Part shown: piece after piece, positions 9,314 through 17,869 of the stretch | How the letters are laid out: each line of letters starts with the position of its first letter | Numbering within the stretch: position 1 is the stretch's first letter | Program-made: the position numbers and the translations under genes | The notes under the pieces: model-generated | The model's database searches: none | Seen by the model: the letters and a program-made list of their open reading frames with translations, nothing else | Told to the model about the DNA's origin: nothing | Assembly: GCA_945878775.1 (NCBI GenBank) | Contig: CAMCUQ010000010.1 | Coordinates: 1-40,697, forward strand | DNA length: 40,697 nt | Direction of reading: 5' to 3' | Source of the DNA: Chthonomonas calidirosea | GTDB lineage: Bacteria; Armatimonadota; Chthonomonadetes; Chthonomonadales; Chthonomonadaceae

Positions 9314-9547
9314 CTTGTTTGTCCCTCAATACTTTCGACGTACCTACCACGCGCATTTGTTCGTTACCACTTTCGATGATCCTTCAAAGCGAAAACAATA
9401 GAGCACGGTTGCTTTAGGCTACAATGCCGAAGAATATCGTTATACCGATATTGTATCTGGGTTGCGCTCACGAAACACAGCGCAAACGCACTTAAGGAAC
9501 TTCCTGTGCAGGTGTTTTTAACAATGAGCATGCACGGGCACAGAAGA

Positions 9548-10405
9548 CTACTCGTCACTCAATTCGTAGAAAGCGTGTGCATTATCATAGAAGAGCCGCT
9601 TTTGATCTGCCTCACTCCATGAGTGTACCACATCTTTCAAGGCTCCTACCCACTGCTTTAGCGGTGCGCCCAAAGTACAAACGGGCCAGTCGCTTGCAAA
9701 GATAATCCGCTCCTTCCCAAAGACCTCAGCGCAGTGGAGAATGATGGGGGCGAGATCGTCTGCTGACCAGTTATTGGGGTCTGCCGAGGCGATAATTCCT
9801 GAAATCTTGCAGATCACATTATCATGTTTTGCCACCTCCGCTATATCGCGCTTCCATTGCTCACGCTCTTTCACTTGCACATTTGCGTTGCCACAATGAT
9901 CCAGCACCATGCGGGTATCGGGGCAGAGTTCGGCAAGTTTCGCGCCGTCTAGCAGGTTGGTTGAGGGCACGCATATGTCAAATCGAAGCCCCTGTTCGCC
10001 CAGCAACTGCACTCCACGCACAAACTCAGATTGAAGGCTATACCCTTCTGGTGTATCGCTCACGTGGAGAACCTGCCGAACGCCTTTGATATAGGGGCTT
10101 TGAGCAAAACGCTTCACATACGCAGGAAAGTCTGGTGAATTGGGACGTCCTCCGATTACGGCTCCCACCATTGGATTATCGTCTTGCCCGCACAGGTCGA
10201 TCACATACTCCGCCTCTTGGCTAATCTGATCGTCGGCGACTGCCACTTCCATATAGATTGTTTTTACGACATTCAAGCCCTCCGTTGCCTCAAAATAGTC
10301 TTGCATCACATGGTTTTTCTTGATGCTACTGGCTCCTTCTAGCCACGGCAAACGAAAAAGACTCAAGTCCCAAAGGTGTTGGTGGGTATCGAGAATCGGG
10401 ATCAT
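9548..10405 (-). CDS. Amidohydrolase family 2 protein, fuconolactonase-like
   Basis: A TIM-barrel metal-dependent hydrolase of 285 residues, the normal length. The metal ligands are in place: Asp6-x-His8-x-His10 (DTHQHLW), His170 in VLDHCGN and Asp239 in FASDWP. The DTHQHLWD opening and the SDWPV motif are typical of the sugar-lactone (L-fuconolactone/galactonolactone) branch of Amidohydro_2, so hydrolysis of a sugar lactone is the best guess. The exact substrate cannot be read from sequence. It precedes a prepilin-like gene and lies near a secreted Gfo/Idh/MocA oxidoreductase on the same strand. That setting is common for small carbohydrate-use clusters. AAGGA upstream supports the ATG. Confidence 0.9.
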   Translation of the reverse strand: MIPILDTHQHLWDLSLFRLPWLEGASSIKKNHVMQDYFEATEGLNVVKTIYMEVAVADDQISQEAEYVIDLCGQDDNPMVGAVIGGRPNSPDFPAYVKRFAQSPYIKGVRQVLHVSDTPEGYSLQSEFVRGVQLLGEQGLRFDICVPSTNLLDGAKLAELCPDTRMVLDHCGNANVQVKEREQWKRDIAEVAKHDNVICKISGIIASADPNNWSADDLAPIILHCAEVFGKERIIFASDWPVCTLGAPLKQWVGALKDVVHSWSEADQKRLFYDNAHAFYELSDE

Positions 10406-10460
10406 ATTGGGTTTCCTTTTTGGAACAGTTTGTTATGTGCAGAAGTGTTGGTTCTGGTGT

Positions 10461-11156
10461 CTAGTTGGTGCGAATATCGCGCAAGTATTTCACATGGGCG
10501 TCCAGAAAGAGGCGGTTGCGCCCGCCACGGTGCACCGAACGCCCCTTTAGTCCGGCAGGGACTGAGGGAATAGTTCGAGGGAAATAGGGGTCTACAGCAA
10601 GCTCCGCTTCGGAGACGCTTTGGGGTTTTCCTGCCTGTGGGTTATTGGCAACCTGAAGATCGCTGATAGCACCTTCAACCGATTTTCCCCAAAAGCCATC
10701 TAATGCAACGGGGTCGTCCGTGCGATCAAAACGCCAGAACCAGTAGCGTGCCTTTGGCGCATTCGGATCGTCGCGAAACTGCTGAGCAACCTGTGGTATA
10801 TCGCCCATTAGTCCTGCCACACTGGGACAAGACCAGATATGATCGTTTTTGGTATAAGGGTCAAGAACAATACTTGCCCATCCACTGCGGGGATCGGAGG
10901 GGGGCCAACCTGCCCACGGGTGGAAACCTCCGGGCAGACTGATTTTAAGATCGCGTCTATCAGGCATTCTTTCATCATAATCCTGCAAATACATCGTGAA
11001 CGCCATCCCGATCTGACGTAGATTCGAGGCACAACTGGTTTGTCGTGCCGATTCCCGCACTTGGGCAAAGACAGGGAACAGTATCGCGGCGAGTATCGCG
11101 ATTATGGCTATGACGACGAGCAATTCTATCAGGGTAAAGCCACGATGAGTCCTCAT
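10461..11156 (-). CDS. Prepilin-like secreted protein, DUF1559 type
   Basis: The 231-residue protein starts with the type III signal sequence [11 protein letters not shown] (cleavage after Gly6, Glu at +5), which prepilin peptidase processes and methylates. A hydrophobic helix runs to about residue 28. The next block ([14 protein letters not shown]) and the C-terminal [16 protein letters not shown], a variant of the H-x9-DG tail, are hallmarks of the large paralogous pseudopilin families found in Planctomycetota and Armatimonadota. It is probably displayed at the cell surface through a type II secretion or type IV pilus-like system. The first ATG has little Shine-Dalgarno, but the signal sequence fixes the start. 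No function is known for individual members. Confidence 0.93.
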   Translation of the reverse strand: MRTHRGFTLIELLVVIAIIAILAAILFPVFAQVRESARQTSCASNLRQIGMAFTMYLQDYDERMPDRRDLKISLPGGFHPWAGWPPSDPRSGWASIVLDPYTKNDHIWSCPSVAGLMGDIPQVAQQFRDDPNAPKARYWFWRFDRTDDPVALDGFWGKSVEGAISDLQVANNPQAGKPQSVSEAELAVDPYFPRTIPSVPAGLKGRSVHRGGRNRLFLDAHVKYLRDIRTN

Positions 11157-11315
11157 TTATCTGTTTTCTTTCTCTAGATCAGGGTCTGCTATTGATGCGC
11201 ATACTATAACAATGGAGAGATTTCGAGATCGATCCCTCTGATTCCTCTTGACTCCCTTGTGTGTATAATAGTTCCTGCCAATAATGCTCCTCCCCTGAAT
11301 CTAATAACTCTCTCT

Positions 11316-11360
11316 AGGTGAATAGGAGGCTGACCAAATAGATCAGCCCCCCATTCACCT
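11316..11360. terminator. 18-bp hairpin downstream of the oxidoreductase gene
   Basis: Arms 11316-11333 and 11343-11360 pair over 18 positions with two G-U-type mismatches around a 9-base loop. It lies 40 bases beyond the stop of the minus-strand oxidoreductase. It is likely the transcript end for that gene, although no T-tract is present. Confidence 0.55.
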
Positions 11361-11399
11361 GTTCATGTTCCATTGTGAAGCACTCGCTTGAAGACGAGA

Positions 11400-12929
11400 T
11401 TACTTGAGGCTCCATCCTTTACGGTATTCTCTGGTAAGGAAAGGGCTTTCTTCAGGAAGATTGGTAACTCTTCCTGTCTCCCCATCAAAATGGATACGTT
11501 TGCCTTGCCCAGTGCGCAATGCAGCGACGCCCAGTAGCATGGTCTCAACAAGCGGTCCCGCATATTCAAAGGGGCAAGTCGCTTTTGCTTTTCCAATGAT
11601 CGCGTTTGCCCAGTTAATCCGGTGTTTTGAGCCGCCTTGAGCCTCATTGTCTACAGCAGGGCGTGGGTGCGTCTTTGGAACCTTTTGCGCCTCTTCACGA
11701 AGCCCTATAGGAAATAGTAGCGGGTTTGCCCCATACGTTCCATGCATCAGGACGCCTTTTTCGCCAACCATAAGCACTCCACCACCACGATCAAGAGGTA
11801 TGTTTTCCGGCAACATGTCGGGGCGTGCAGGCATCATGCCACCATCATACCAGTGCATCGTTACGGGAGGCTGATCACCTCTAGCCGGGAAACGGTAGAC
11901 CGCCTGCATTGCCATGGGATAGCTCGCAGGCTCGTTCTTGCTGTCCATGCCAAAGGGTGTGGAGGTCGCCTCAATACTCGTCGGGTACTTTAGCCCCAAG
12001 GCACTATAGGGGTGGTCTATCAGATGAGCACCCATATCCCCCAATGCGCCCGTTCCCCAATCTACCCACCCGCGCCAGTTGAATGGATGATAGATGGGGT
12101 GGTATGGAACCTCTGGAGAAGGTCCCAAAAAGAGATCCCAATTCAGCGTCATCGGGGGCTTTTGCCCTCCGTCCAAGGCTTCGGCAAGCGTAGCGTTGAG
12201 CTTATTGGAAGTCCAATCGTTACCAAAATTGAAGGTTCTACCTGTCGGAGGCGGTGTCTTTCCTGGACGAGAAATGCCTTGGGGCCAGATGGGGCGATTC
12301 GTCCAAACATGGACTTCACGCACAGCACCTATGACTCCTGCCTGAATCCATTCATCAATGAGAGCCGCACCCTCGCTAGAGTGCCCTTGGTTTCCCATTT
12401 GCGTCACGACTTTGGTGCGCTGTGCTGTCTCCCGTAACACGCGTGCCTCTTGCACGCACCAAGCCATCGGCTTTTCGACGTAGACGTGTTTTCCCATCTC
12501 CATCGCCATCTTAGCAATGATCGCGTGGGTGTGATCAGGGGTCGCAATGAGCACCGCATCAATGTCTTTTTGTTGTTCTAATAGTTTGCGGAAGTCCTCA
12601 TAACGCTTCGCCTTTCCATAGGCATCTTGAATGACCTTCGCTCGTGGGTTCGGGCTGCCATCAAACCGTCGTGCCTGTCGTTTTAGAGACGATTCCACAT
12701 ATCCAAAATCAACATCTGCCATAGCAACGAGGTTATGCCCACCAGCAACTAACTCGGTTGCATCCGCCATACCTTGTCCACCACAGCCTACCAACGCAAA
12801 GTTCACGGTTGCACTCGGTGGCTGATAGCGTGGACCACCCAAAACATGGCGTGGAATTATCATTGCACTGAGAGCGGTACCAGATGCTCCAGCCATAAGG
12901 CTGCGTCTGCTCAGTTGTTTGTCTGACAT
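11400..12929 (-). CDS. Gfo/Idh/MocA family oxidoreductase with Tat signal
   Basis: A 509-residue NAD(P)-dependent sugar or cyclitol dehydrogenase-like protein. The N-terminus [17 protein letters not shown] is a twin-arginine signal, so the folded enzyme with its nucleotide is exported. The Rossmann fold follows, with the GCGGQGMAD dinucleotide loop (about residues 48-56), the ATPDHTHA motif and the catalytic-lysine motif EKPMAW. The C-terminal half is the alpha/beta substrate domain, with the [21 protein letters not shown] signature of the secreted bacterial subfamily. Substrates of this subfamily, expanded in Planctomycetota, Armatimonadota and Bacteroidota, include modified glycans. The gene stands alone at 38 bases from its upstream neighbour and is followed by a hairpin. 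Confidence 0.95.
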   Translation of the reverse strand: MSDKQLSRRSLMAGASGTALSAMIIPRHVLGGPRYQPPSATVNFALVGCGGQGMADATELVAGGHNLVAMADVDFGYVESSLKRQARRFDGSPNPRAKVIQDAYGKAKRYEDFRKLLEQQKDIDAVLIATPDHTHAIIAKMAMEMGKHVYVEKPMAWCVQEARVLRETAQRTKVVTQMGNQGHSSEGAALIDEWIQAGVIGAVREVHVWTNRPIWPQGISRPGKTPPPTGRTFNFGNDWTSNKLNATLAEALDGGQKPPMTLNWDLFLGPSPEVPYHPIYHPFNWRGWVDWGTGALGDMGAHLIDHPYSALGLKYPTSIEATSTPFGMDSKNEPASYPMAMQAVYRFPARGDQPPVTMHWYDGGMMPARPDMLPENIPLDRGGGVLMVGEKGVLMHGTYGANPLLFPIGLREEAQKVPKTHPRPAVDNEAQGGSKHRINWANAIIGKAKATCPFEYAGPLVETMLLGVAALRTGQGKRIHFDGETGRVTNLPEESPFLTREYRKGWSLK

Positions 12930-12968
12930 GAGTTGCCCCCTTTGAGAGTAACTGTTTCGACTACTTTG

Positions 12969-13379
12969 CTATTTGCCATTCACTTTGTCCGCGCCGATGT
13001 TTGAAAGAGCGTCAGCGCGTGTGTTCAAATGCCTTCGGATATGCTGCACCTGCACGAATTCAAACTGACTGATGAGAGCCTTCACACGCAAAAAATAGGG
13101 TACAAGGTGGGGAGCCTTAACCGCATAACGCCCATTGATCTGGTGCGCCATAAGCTCACTGTCCGTATAGACTTCGAGACGGTCACACCCCAATCCCCTC
13201 GCCTCTTCCAAAGCGCGTACCATCGAAGAGTACTCGGCGATATTATTTGTAGTTATGCCGAGAGGATCACCGATCTCCTTCATCACTTCATCCTCTGCAT
13301 TGAGGATCAGAACTCCGATACCTGCTACTCCGGGGTTACCGCGTGACGCGCCATCAACGTATGCTTTCCAGTTCTCCAT
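12969..13379 (-). CDS. RNase HI family protein
   Basis: A ribonuclease that cuts the RNA strand of RNA-DNA hybrids. The 136 residues correspond to the short form lacking the basic-handle extension of E. coli RnhA. All four acidic catalytic residues are visible: Asp9 (YVDGASRGNPG), Glu49 (IAEYSSM), Asp73 (YTDSELM) and Asp123 (NTRADALSN). The gene begins five bases after the stop of the zinc-ribbon coiled-coil gene and must be translated from the same mRNA. This pairing of an RNase H-like gene with a CT398/DUF164-like zinc-ribbon protein recurs in several phyla. Confidence 0.92.
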   Translation of the reverse strand: MENWKAYVDGASRGNPGVAGIGVLILNAEDEVMKEIGDPLGITTNNIAEYSSMVRALEEARGLGCDRLEVYTDSELMAHQINGRYAVKAPHLVPYFLRVKALISQFEFVQVQHIRRHLNTRADALSNIGADKVNGK

Positions 13380-13384
13380 ACACC

Positions 13385-14098
13385 CTATGCCTTGTAATAG
13401 ACCAGAATACGCCGACAGTTATCGCAGTGAAGAAGCCTTGATGTCTCCTTGAGCTGCGTAATGAGCGCACCCGGTATCTTCATTCTACAGCCATCGCAAA
13501 TAGTACCATCGATGATGAAAGCAACGGCTATGCCTCCGTTCGCAGAGCGTAGTTTCTCATATTGCTGGAGCAGGTCGGGTGGTATTGGAGATTGTGCCTG
13601 TTTCCGTTGGGCAAAAAGTTCACGCCCTTGTTGGGTAAGCACCTCTCCATTTTGTTTGTACTCTTCTTGCTTCGCTTTGAGAGCAATAGCGGTCGCTTTA
13701 TGCGCGTGACGTGTCTCGGCTTCTGCCTGTTTAGCCCCTGCAAGTGCTTCCATGTGCTCCAGAAGCTTTTCGTCCAGAGTGGCACGTTGTCGTGCCAGCA
13801 TCTCGACCTCTTGTTGCAAAGACTGTAGCTCCTTGGGGCTCCTAACGGTTCCACCATAGAGTAGCTTCTCTTCGTTAGCGCGTTTCGTCTCTACAGACTT
13901 CTGTTCGAGTTCGGTGTCACGAATATTCGCCTGCACAGAGTGGAGGTGTTGCTCTGCAACGGTGTGTGCCTGTTTCGCGACATCATAGGCAACACGTTCC
14001 CGTTTACCGGGGTCCATGGTGGCCATAGTGCGTTTTATGGTGTCCAGTGCGGTGTCTAACTGCTGGAGGCTATAGAGGGCAGCCAGTGTTTCTTTCAA
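13385..14098 (-). CDS. Coiled-coil zinc-ribbon protein (DUF164/CT398 family)
   Basis: This 237-residue protein has two long antiparallel coiled-coil stretches (about 10-175, rich in Lys, Glu, Gln and Arg) followed by a C4 zinc ribbon. The zinc Cys pairs are CDGC (near 203) and CDNC (near 226). That is the standard architecture of the CT398-like family, sometimes annotated as a putative nucleic acid-binding zinc-ribbon protein. The molecular role is unclear; members have been linked to RNA/DNA handling and to flagellar or secretion partners. Translation starts at TTG, preceded by AGGAG with seven-base spacing. It is the first gene of a two-gene operon with the RNase HI protein. Confidence 0.9.
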   Translation of the reverse strand: MKETLAALYSLQQLDTALDTIKRTMATMDPGKRERVAYDVAKQAHTVAEQHLHSVQANIRDTELEQKSVETKRANEEKLLYGGTVRSPKELQSLQQEVEMLARQRATLDEKLLEHMEALAGAKQAEAETRHAHKATAIALKAKQEEYKQNGEVLTQQGRELFAQRKQAQSPIPPDLLQQYEKLRSANGGIAVAFIIDGTICDGCRMKIPGALITQLKETSRLLHCDNCRRILVYYKA

Positions 14099-14261
14099 TC
14101 GGTTGCTCCTGTTCGGTTATGTGGATACCTTTTATATTCACCGTAGATACCATAAAGCCCTGCCCCATTCGTATATTTCTACGAGGAAGGCAGGAAACTA
14201 ATCACTTTGTGATGTATACTGCATGCGATTCTCTCCAAAATTCCTCGCTTGGAGGCTCTTT

Positions 14262-15494
14262 ATGAAGCTTCAGTTTCCATTTTATCACGTATTGTCGTTT
14301 ACATTACTCATTTCGGCACTCTTAGCAAACCGCGTAGAGGCACAGATCGGTGGAGCCAATATCAGCCCAAAGATCGGTCTCCATAGACTTGCGGATGAGT
14401 ATGTGATAGAGCAAACCATGCCGCAATATAGGAGTTTGATCGATTCGGCAGGCGAGATCACTCCCTTACCAGATACCGCCATGAGTGTAAAAACAAAGCT
14501 AGAGATGGCGATGGGACAAAGCATCGATCTCCACATTGTTAAGCCCTCCCGTTTTATCGTGCGTACCTTTCCGAATGGAGCGGTAGTACTCTCCGAATCT
14601 GTGGTGACGAGTCTCGCAAGGGACGAAGCAGCTCTCGCATGGTTGATCGCACGGGAGGCAAGCCACTTCCGCCACGAACACTTATTCCGTGGATTTCGGA
14701 GGCGCGTCGTTCTTGATACCACATTGCAAGTTGCCTTAGAAAAAAAGAGGCTCGACAGTCCACTTTTGCAATTAGCGTATGATTCTGTTAAGGATAAGTA
14801 CTCACCAGATGAGGACGCGGTAGCAGATATGTATGGCTTCCTCCACGCGGTGAAGGCGGGATACGACCAGCGCAAGATTATAGAGTCCCCAGCCGTGATA
14901 GAGAAAGCAATTCTTGGTTATCCTCTGTCGCCAGAGAACACAAATCGCCTTCAAGAGTATCAAAAGGCGTTACGCAATGGAGTTCCACCAGAGTGGATAG
15001 TACAGGGTCGCATGACGAAAGAGGTAAAGGACGAACGGGGCACACGTCCAGAATTTCTGGCGGCACGCACAACGCTAATGGACATCTTCTTGAACCGCTC
15101 CCCCGCGCTTTATCAGAGGAACGATCACCGCCGTATCGGGGTGGAGGCAAAAGTAGATGGCTATCTCACGATTCTGTACAGTACTCCCTCTGGCGAGGTA
15201 CGATCCATCTTGCCGAATGAGTACGACAAGAAGGGTGAGATTCGAGCAGATACCCTGCTTCTAGTTCCCTCAGCAGCGTACCTGAAAAACAAAAACCAAC
15301 CCATCCAATACAAGTGGGAAGGTGGAGGGGATTTCTATCTGTGCTTTGTGTTGACACACTCCCCTTGGAGTACGAGAACAATACAGAACAAGATCGTTCC
15401 AGAAGACCTTGCTCGCATAGTTCTTCGCGAGATCGAGGCGACAAAAGTGGATGTCATAGACCTTTACGCACTCCAGGTGAGCATCAAAAAATAA
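14262..15494 (+). CDS. M48-like pseudopeptidase with C-terminal DUF4384-like domain
   Basis: The start is the ATG at 14262, preceded by GGAGG; an ATG 13 codons upstream has no ribosome binding site. The 410-residue protein begins with a Sec signal peptide (cleaved near ANRVEA). Its middle aligns by eye with M48 peptidases: a GAVVLSESVV strand, then the helix that should hold HExxH and a following ExxxAD-like motif. Here HExxH reads RExxH (Arg131-Glu132-Ala-Ser-His135), and the third-ligand region reads DEDAVAD, with Asp at the usual Glu position. Two of three zinc ligands are therefore altered and peptidase activity is doubtful. The C-terminal 120 residues (DGYLTILYSTPSGEV, LPNEY) resemble DUF4384. 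It is probably a periplasmic or surface binding protein. Confidence 0.75.
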   Translation: MKLQFPFYHVLSFTLLISALLANRVEAQIGGANISPKIGLHRLADEYVIEQTMPQYRSLIDSAGEITPLPDTAMSVKTKLEMAMGQSIDLHIVKPSRFIVRTFPNGAVVLSESVVTSLARDEAALAWLIAREASHFRHEHLFRGFRRRVVLDTTLQVALEKKRLDSPLLQLAYDSVKDKYSPDEDAVADMYGFLHAVKAGYDQRKIIESPAVIEKAILGYPLSPENTNRLQEYQKALRNGVPPEWIVQGRMTKEVKDERGTRPEFLAARTTLMDIFLNRSPALYQRNDHRRIGVEAKVDGYLTILYSTPSGEVRSILPNEYDKKGEIRADTLLLVPSAAYLKNKNQPIQYKWEGGGDFYLCFVLTHSPWSTRTIQNKIVPEDLARIVLREIEATKVDVIDLYALQVSIKK

Positions 15495-15537
15495 GATGTA
15501 CCGCCTCGAAGGGGCTTTGAGTCTGTGGCAAAAAACT

Positions 15538-15571
15538 AGGGAGGGCGGGAGTGAAAACTCCCGCCCTCCCT
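15538..15571. terminator. Bidirectional terminator, 15-bp perfect stem
   Basis: Arms 15538-15552 and 15557-15571 (agggagggcgggagt and its complement) flank a GAAA loop. On the minus strand the stem is followed by a TTTTTT run, and on the plus strand by a weaker T-rich stretch. It separates two convergent genes. Confidence 0.9.
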
Positions 15572-15576
15572 CTCTG

Positions 15577-15975
15577 CTAGGCTTCTTTTTGTGAAGGGGG
15601 TTCGCTTGGGTGGAGACGATCCAGAGGAAATGCGGGTTGAGAGAGCGGTCTTAAAGCGAAGGATAGCAAGAGAATTTCGTTATCATCTCCCGCGATCCGA
15701 TTCGAGTGAAGCACCCCACAACGTTTACAACGGTGGACAATCGCCCACTCTCCTCCTTGCCGTACCCAAACGGCGATAGGCTCCATCCCCCCGCCACAAT
15801 CTGCGGCACGATCCCCCGGTTCGTCGTCCAAATGACGGCTCCAAAGGCACCACGGGCAGTGGTTACGGTGTTCTGTTCCATAGGTTTCAGGAACTACAGG
15901 CTGTCCGCAATGGGTGCATTGAAACCATTCTGGCGCACTACCCCGGCGGACACGATGCTCTTTCTTGTTGTACAA
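15577..15975 (-). CDS. RNHCP domain protein
   Basis: A small zinc-binding protein named for its RNHCPWCLWSRHLD signature. The 132-residue form shows an N-terminal CTHCG pair, the RNHCPWC pair, PGDRAADCGGGMEPI and a later CKRCG pair, so at least six paired Cys suit two zinc sites. The biochemical function is unknown. I chose TTG at 15975 because AAGGAG stands six bases before it and the domain begins soon after. The same frame stays open to a GTG at 16077 with no ribosome binding site of its own. The strongest site nearby belongs to an ATG at 16096 in another frame. The 3' end abuts a strong terminator. Confidence 0.8.
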   Translation of the reverse strand: MYNKKEHRVRRGSAPEWFQCTHCGQPVVPETYGTEHRNHCPWCLWSRHLDDEPGDRAADCGGGMEPIAVWVRQGGEWAIVHRCKRCGVLHSNRIAGDDNEILLLSFALRPLSQPAFPLDRLHPSEPPSQKEA

Positions 15976-16096
15976 ACGGGTCTCCTTTGTCAATAACAGG
16001 CGCGAAATCGCTTGAATAGAGGGTTCGCAAAGCGCGAAGCGGCTGCCCGGCACGGGCAACCGAATCAAGGGATGCACCTTTGTTGGTTTTAGACAT
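15938..16096 (-). CDS. Possible 52-aa small protein overlapping the RNHCP start
   Basis: An ATG at 16096 sits six bases after a perfect AGGAGG, the best translation start in this neighbourhood. It opens a 52-codon frame beginning MSKTNKGASLDSV and ending ASCPPG. It overlaps the RNHCP gene's TTG start in a different frame. It could be a real small protein, a leader peptide whose translation controls RNHCP, or the 5' end of one longer gene broken by a frameshift. I do not recognise the peptide; it is basic and has no signal or membrane segment. Confidence 0.4.
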   Translation of the reverse strand: MSKTNKGASLDSVARAGQPLRALRTLYSSDFAPVIDKGDPFVQQERASCPPG

Positions 16097-16237
16097 GAAG
16101 CACCTCCTACAAAATTCGTTTTGTGGGTAAAATGTGAGAGCCTACAGTTTGGCTCCTATGACTCTTTCGTGGAGAGTAGGTATCTTGGTAAGGATACAAA
16201 GAGCAAATTCTGCAAAATAGGGAGAGGAGAGGGTTCT

Positions 16238-16585
16238 ATGCCATCATTTGAGATATTGTATGATGCAAATGAGGATGTACTAGAGGTTTCGTTTGCGGTT
16301 TACGAGGAGGCATTTTCGCGGACGGTCCCACTCCATGACCAGATCGTTTTGTATACCGACTTGCAACTTGCACACGGTTGGGGGCTAGCAATATATGGCT
16401 ACGCCGAACTGATAGAAGAAGGCACAGTCACACTGGACGGTCTACGCGGTTTTTCGGAAGAACATCAAGCACAGCTCTTGGACGTAATTCGAGACCTGCC
16501 AATTCGGCTCTTTGTGGAAGTTAAAGACCCCAAAACACTGTTGGCAGTGGTTCATGCTCCTAGCTTAGATGCTATTATTGGCTGA
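16238..16585 (+). CDS. Small DUF2283-like protein
   Basis: The 115-residue product starts at ATG 16238 after a purine-rich GGAGAGGAG site. An upstream in-frame start at 16121 has no comparable site. The first 60 residues (FEILYDANEDVLEVSF then a hydrophobic IYGYAEL strand) resemble the DUF2283 fold, a small beta-rich domain of unknown role. The second half is predicted helical and ends in a beta strand (TLLAVVHAP). It is transcribed away from the RNHCP gene and faces recO. I cannot assign a function, and similarity to DUF2283 is judged by eye. Confidence 0.7.
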   Translation: MPSFEILYDANEDVLEVSFAVYEEAFSRTVPLHDQIVLYTDLQLAHGWGLAIYGYAELIEEGTVTLDGLRGFSEEHQAQLLDVIRDLPIRLFVEVKDPKTLLAVVHAPSLDAIIG

Positions 16586-16623
16586 CGTTGTGCCAAATCT
16601 TCTCAAAAAAACCTATATCCGTA

Positions 16624-17385
16624 TTAGCGGTTCGCACGGAGCTGATCGAGGAAATCCGCGCTTTTCAGCTCTCTATCCGCACGAGTACGAATATACCACC
16701 GCAAAGCACGCGCTATCTCATTTGCAACTTTGTAGGTTGGCTTGAGGGCTAACCACTCGTCTGTACCGGCTTCTGCAAGAGTTTGTAGTATTACCACGGC
16801 ATCGGCGGAGAGGCTGACTGCATCCTCTGCACGATAACGGTCTTGGGCACAAAGGGTTCCCCCTAAAGACGGGCTAAATCCGGCTTGTCCGCGCACTAAT
16901 TCGTTCCCACAGCGAACACAATGGTTCAGTACAGGCGCGTAACCTTGGGCAGAAAGCAATCGGAGTTCGTAGGCGTGGGTGACAATGTCGGGGTCTGCTT
17001 CTTGGCTCTGGAGCAGGGAGAGGGCGGCAGTAGTGAGTTCAAACAGCTCTTCGGCGTTAAATGGATCACGCTCAAGGGTCAGCCTGTCAAGCAGTTCACA
17101 GAAGTAGGTGGCGCGTGCAAGACGATCCAGATCGAAACGGAGATGGGTAAACGTGTTGAGTATCTCGCTCTGGTTGAGAATATCGAGCGATTTACCTGTC
17201 GCGAGGAGTTGTCGGGAGAGTGTGAAGAGTTCGGAGGCTCCACAGAACCTACTCGTCGGTTTGCGTGCCCCTTTGGCAACAACAGAGAGTTTGCCCTCCT
17301 CTTTTGTAAAGAGAGTGAGAATGAGGTCACTTTCACCAAGAACCGTTTTATGTATGACAAGTGCGGTAACAGAGTAGTTGGGCAT
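16624..17385 (-). CDS. recO: DNA repair protein RecO
   Basis: RecO helps load RecA onto SSB-coated single-stranded DNA in the RecFOR pathway. The 253 residues are of normal length. The N-terminal OB fold (about 1-80) starts with YSVTALVIHKTVLGESDLILTLFT and includes KGARKPTSRF. A helical domain follows. The zinc-binding part has Cys156-x2-Cys159 (CVRCG) and Cys179 after a GG, but the usual fourth Cys is replaced (CAQD), so zinc binding may be incomplete or use another residue. AAGGG before the ATG supports the start. It lies 65 bases after a DUF4177-like gene on the same strand. Confidence 0.95.
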   Translation of the reverse strand: MPNYSVTALVIHKTVLGESDLILTLFTKEEGKLSVVAKGARKPTSRFCGASELFTLSRQLLATGKSLDILNQSEILNTFTHLRFDLDRLARATYFCELLDRLTLERDPFNAEELFELTTAALSLLQSQEADPDIVTHAYELRLLSAQGYAPVLNHCVRCGNELVRGQAGFSPSLGGTLCAQDRYRAEDAVSLSADAVVILQTLAEAGTDEWLALKPTYKVANEIARALRWYIRTRADRELKSADFLDQLRANR

Positions 17386-17450
17386 AATACCCTTTTTGGA
17401 GGGAAAGGAGAGCCGCTTAGCGCGGGTTTCCCCTCCCCTCTTTTGTAGAA

Positions 17451-17663
17451 TTAGTGATGCATGCTCGGTTCAGGCATATGGCTCGGTTCTGCCACCACGG
17501 GCGGCTCACCTTCATAGCCCATCTTGAAAAAGGCACGTGCCGTGTGCCCATCGTGACTGATCATGGAGACCAGTTCCCATCCCCGTTCGCCTTCCGCATT
17601 GAGCTTTGAATCGCTCAGTGCCAAGTCTCGAATTGTTAGCATTTTGTAGTGCCATTTCTGCAT
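17451..17663 (-). CDS. DUF4177-like small protein
   Basis: This 70-residue protein begins MQKWHYKMLTI and contains GERGWELVSM followed by a short beta strand with FFKMGY. This W-x-Y-K ... GWELV ... FK pattern is typical of DUF4177, a small beta-sheet protein of unknown function. The C-terminal tail is Pro/His-rich (ending EPSMHH). GGAAGGAGT precedes the ATG. It probably shares a transcript with recO, although no functional link is known. Confidence 0.75.
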   Translation of the reverse strand: MQKWHYKMLTIRDLALSDSKLNAEGERGWELVSMISHDGHTARAFFKMGYEGEPPVVAEPSHMPEPSMHH

Positions 17664-17869
17664 TGGTAGGTACTCCTTCCAGCCCCAAACTGGTACTCAA
17701 TAGTTACCATTTGGGTCGCCCCATTGGGAACAGAAAACAGCGACGAATAGTTCTCCGAAGACGTCGCGTGCGCTTTCGGAGAGAGCAGCATCACTGCTGC
17801 GGTTGGTGGAGGTAGTGCCGATCCTGTCGGCTGTTTGAGGGCGCATAGTTGCCCATTATAGGTTCGCTC

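Noticed and set aside
9314-9400. Possible ECF-type autoregulatory promoter (minus-strand GAAC and CGTC boxes)
   Set aside because: The spacing between the boxes is about 18 bases, longer than the usual ECF spacing, and the boxes match only loosely.
9364-9558. 64-codon minus-strand ORF after the amidohydrolase gene
   Set aside because: No ribosome binding site, no recognisable features and it overlaps the amidohydrolase stop; the region is better read as the sigma operon's upstream space.
11249-11270. TTGACT and TATAAT on the plus strand
   Set aside because: The spacer is only 10 bases and no plus-strand gene follows.
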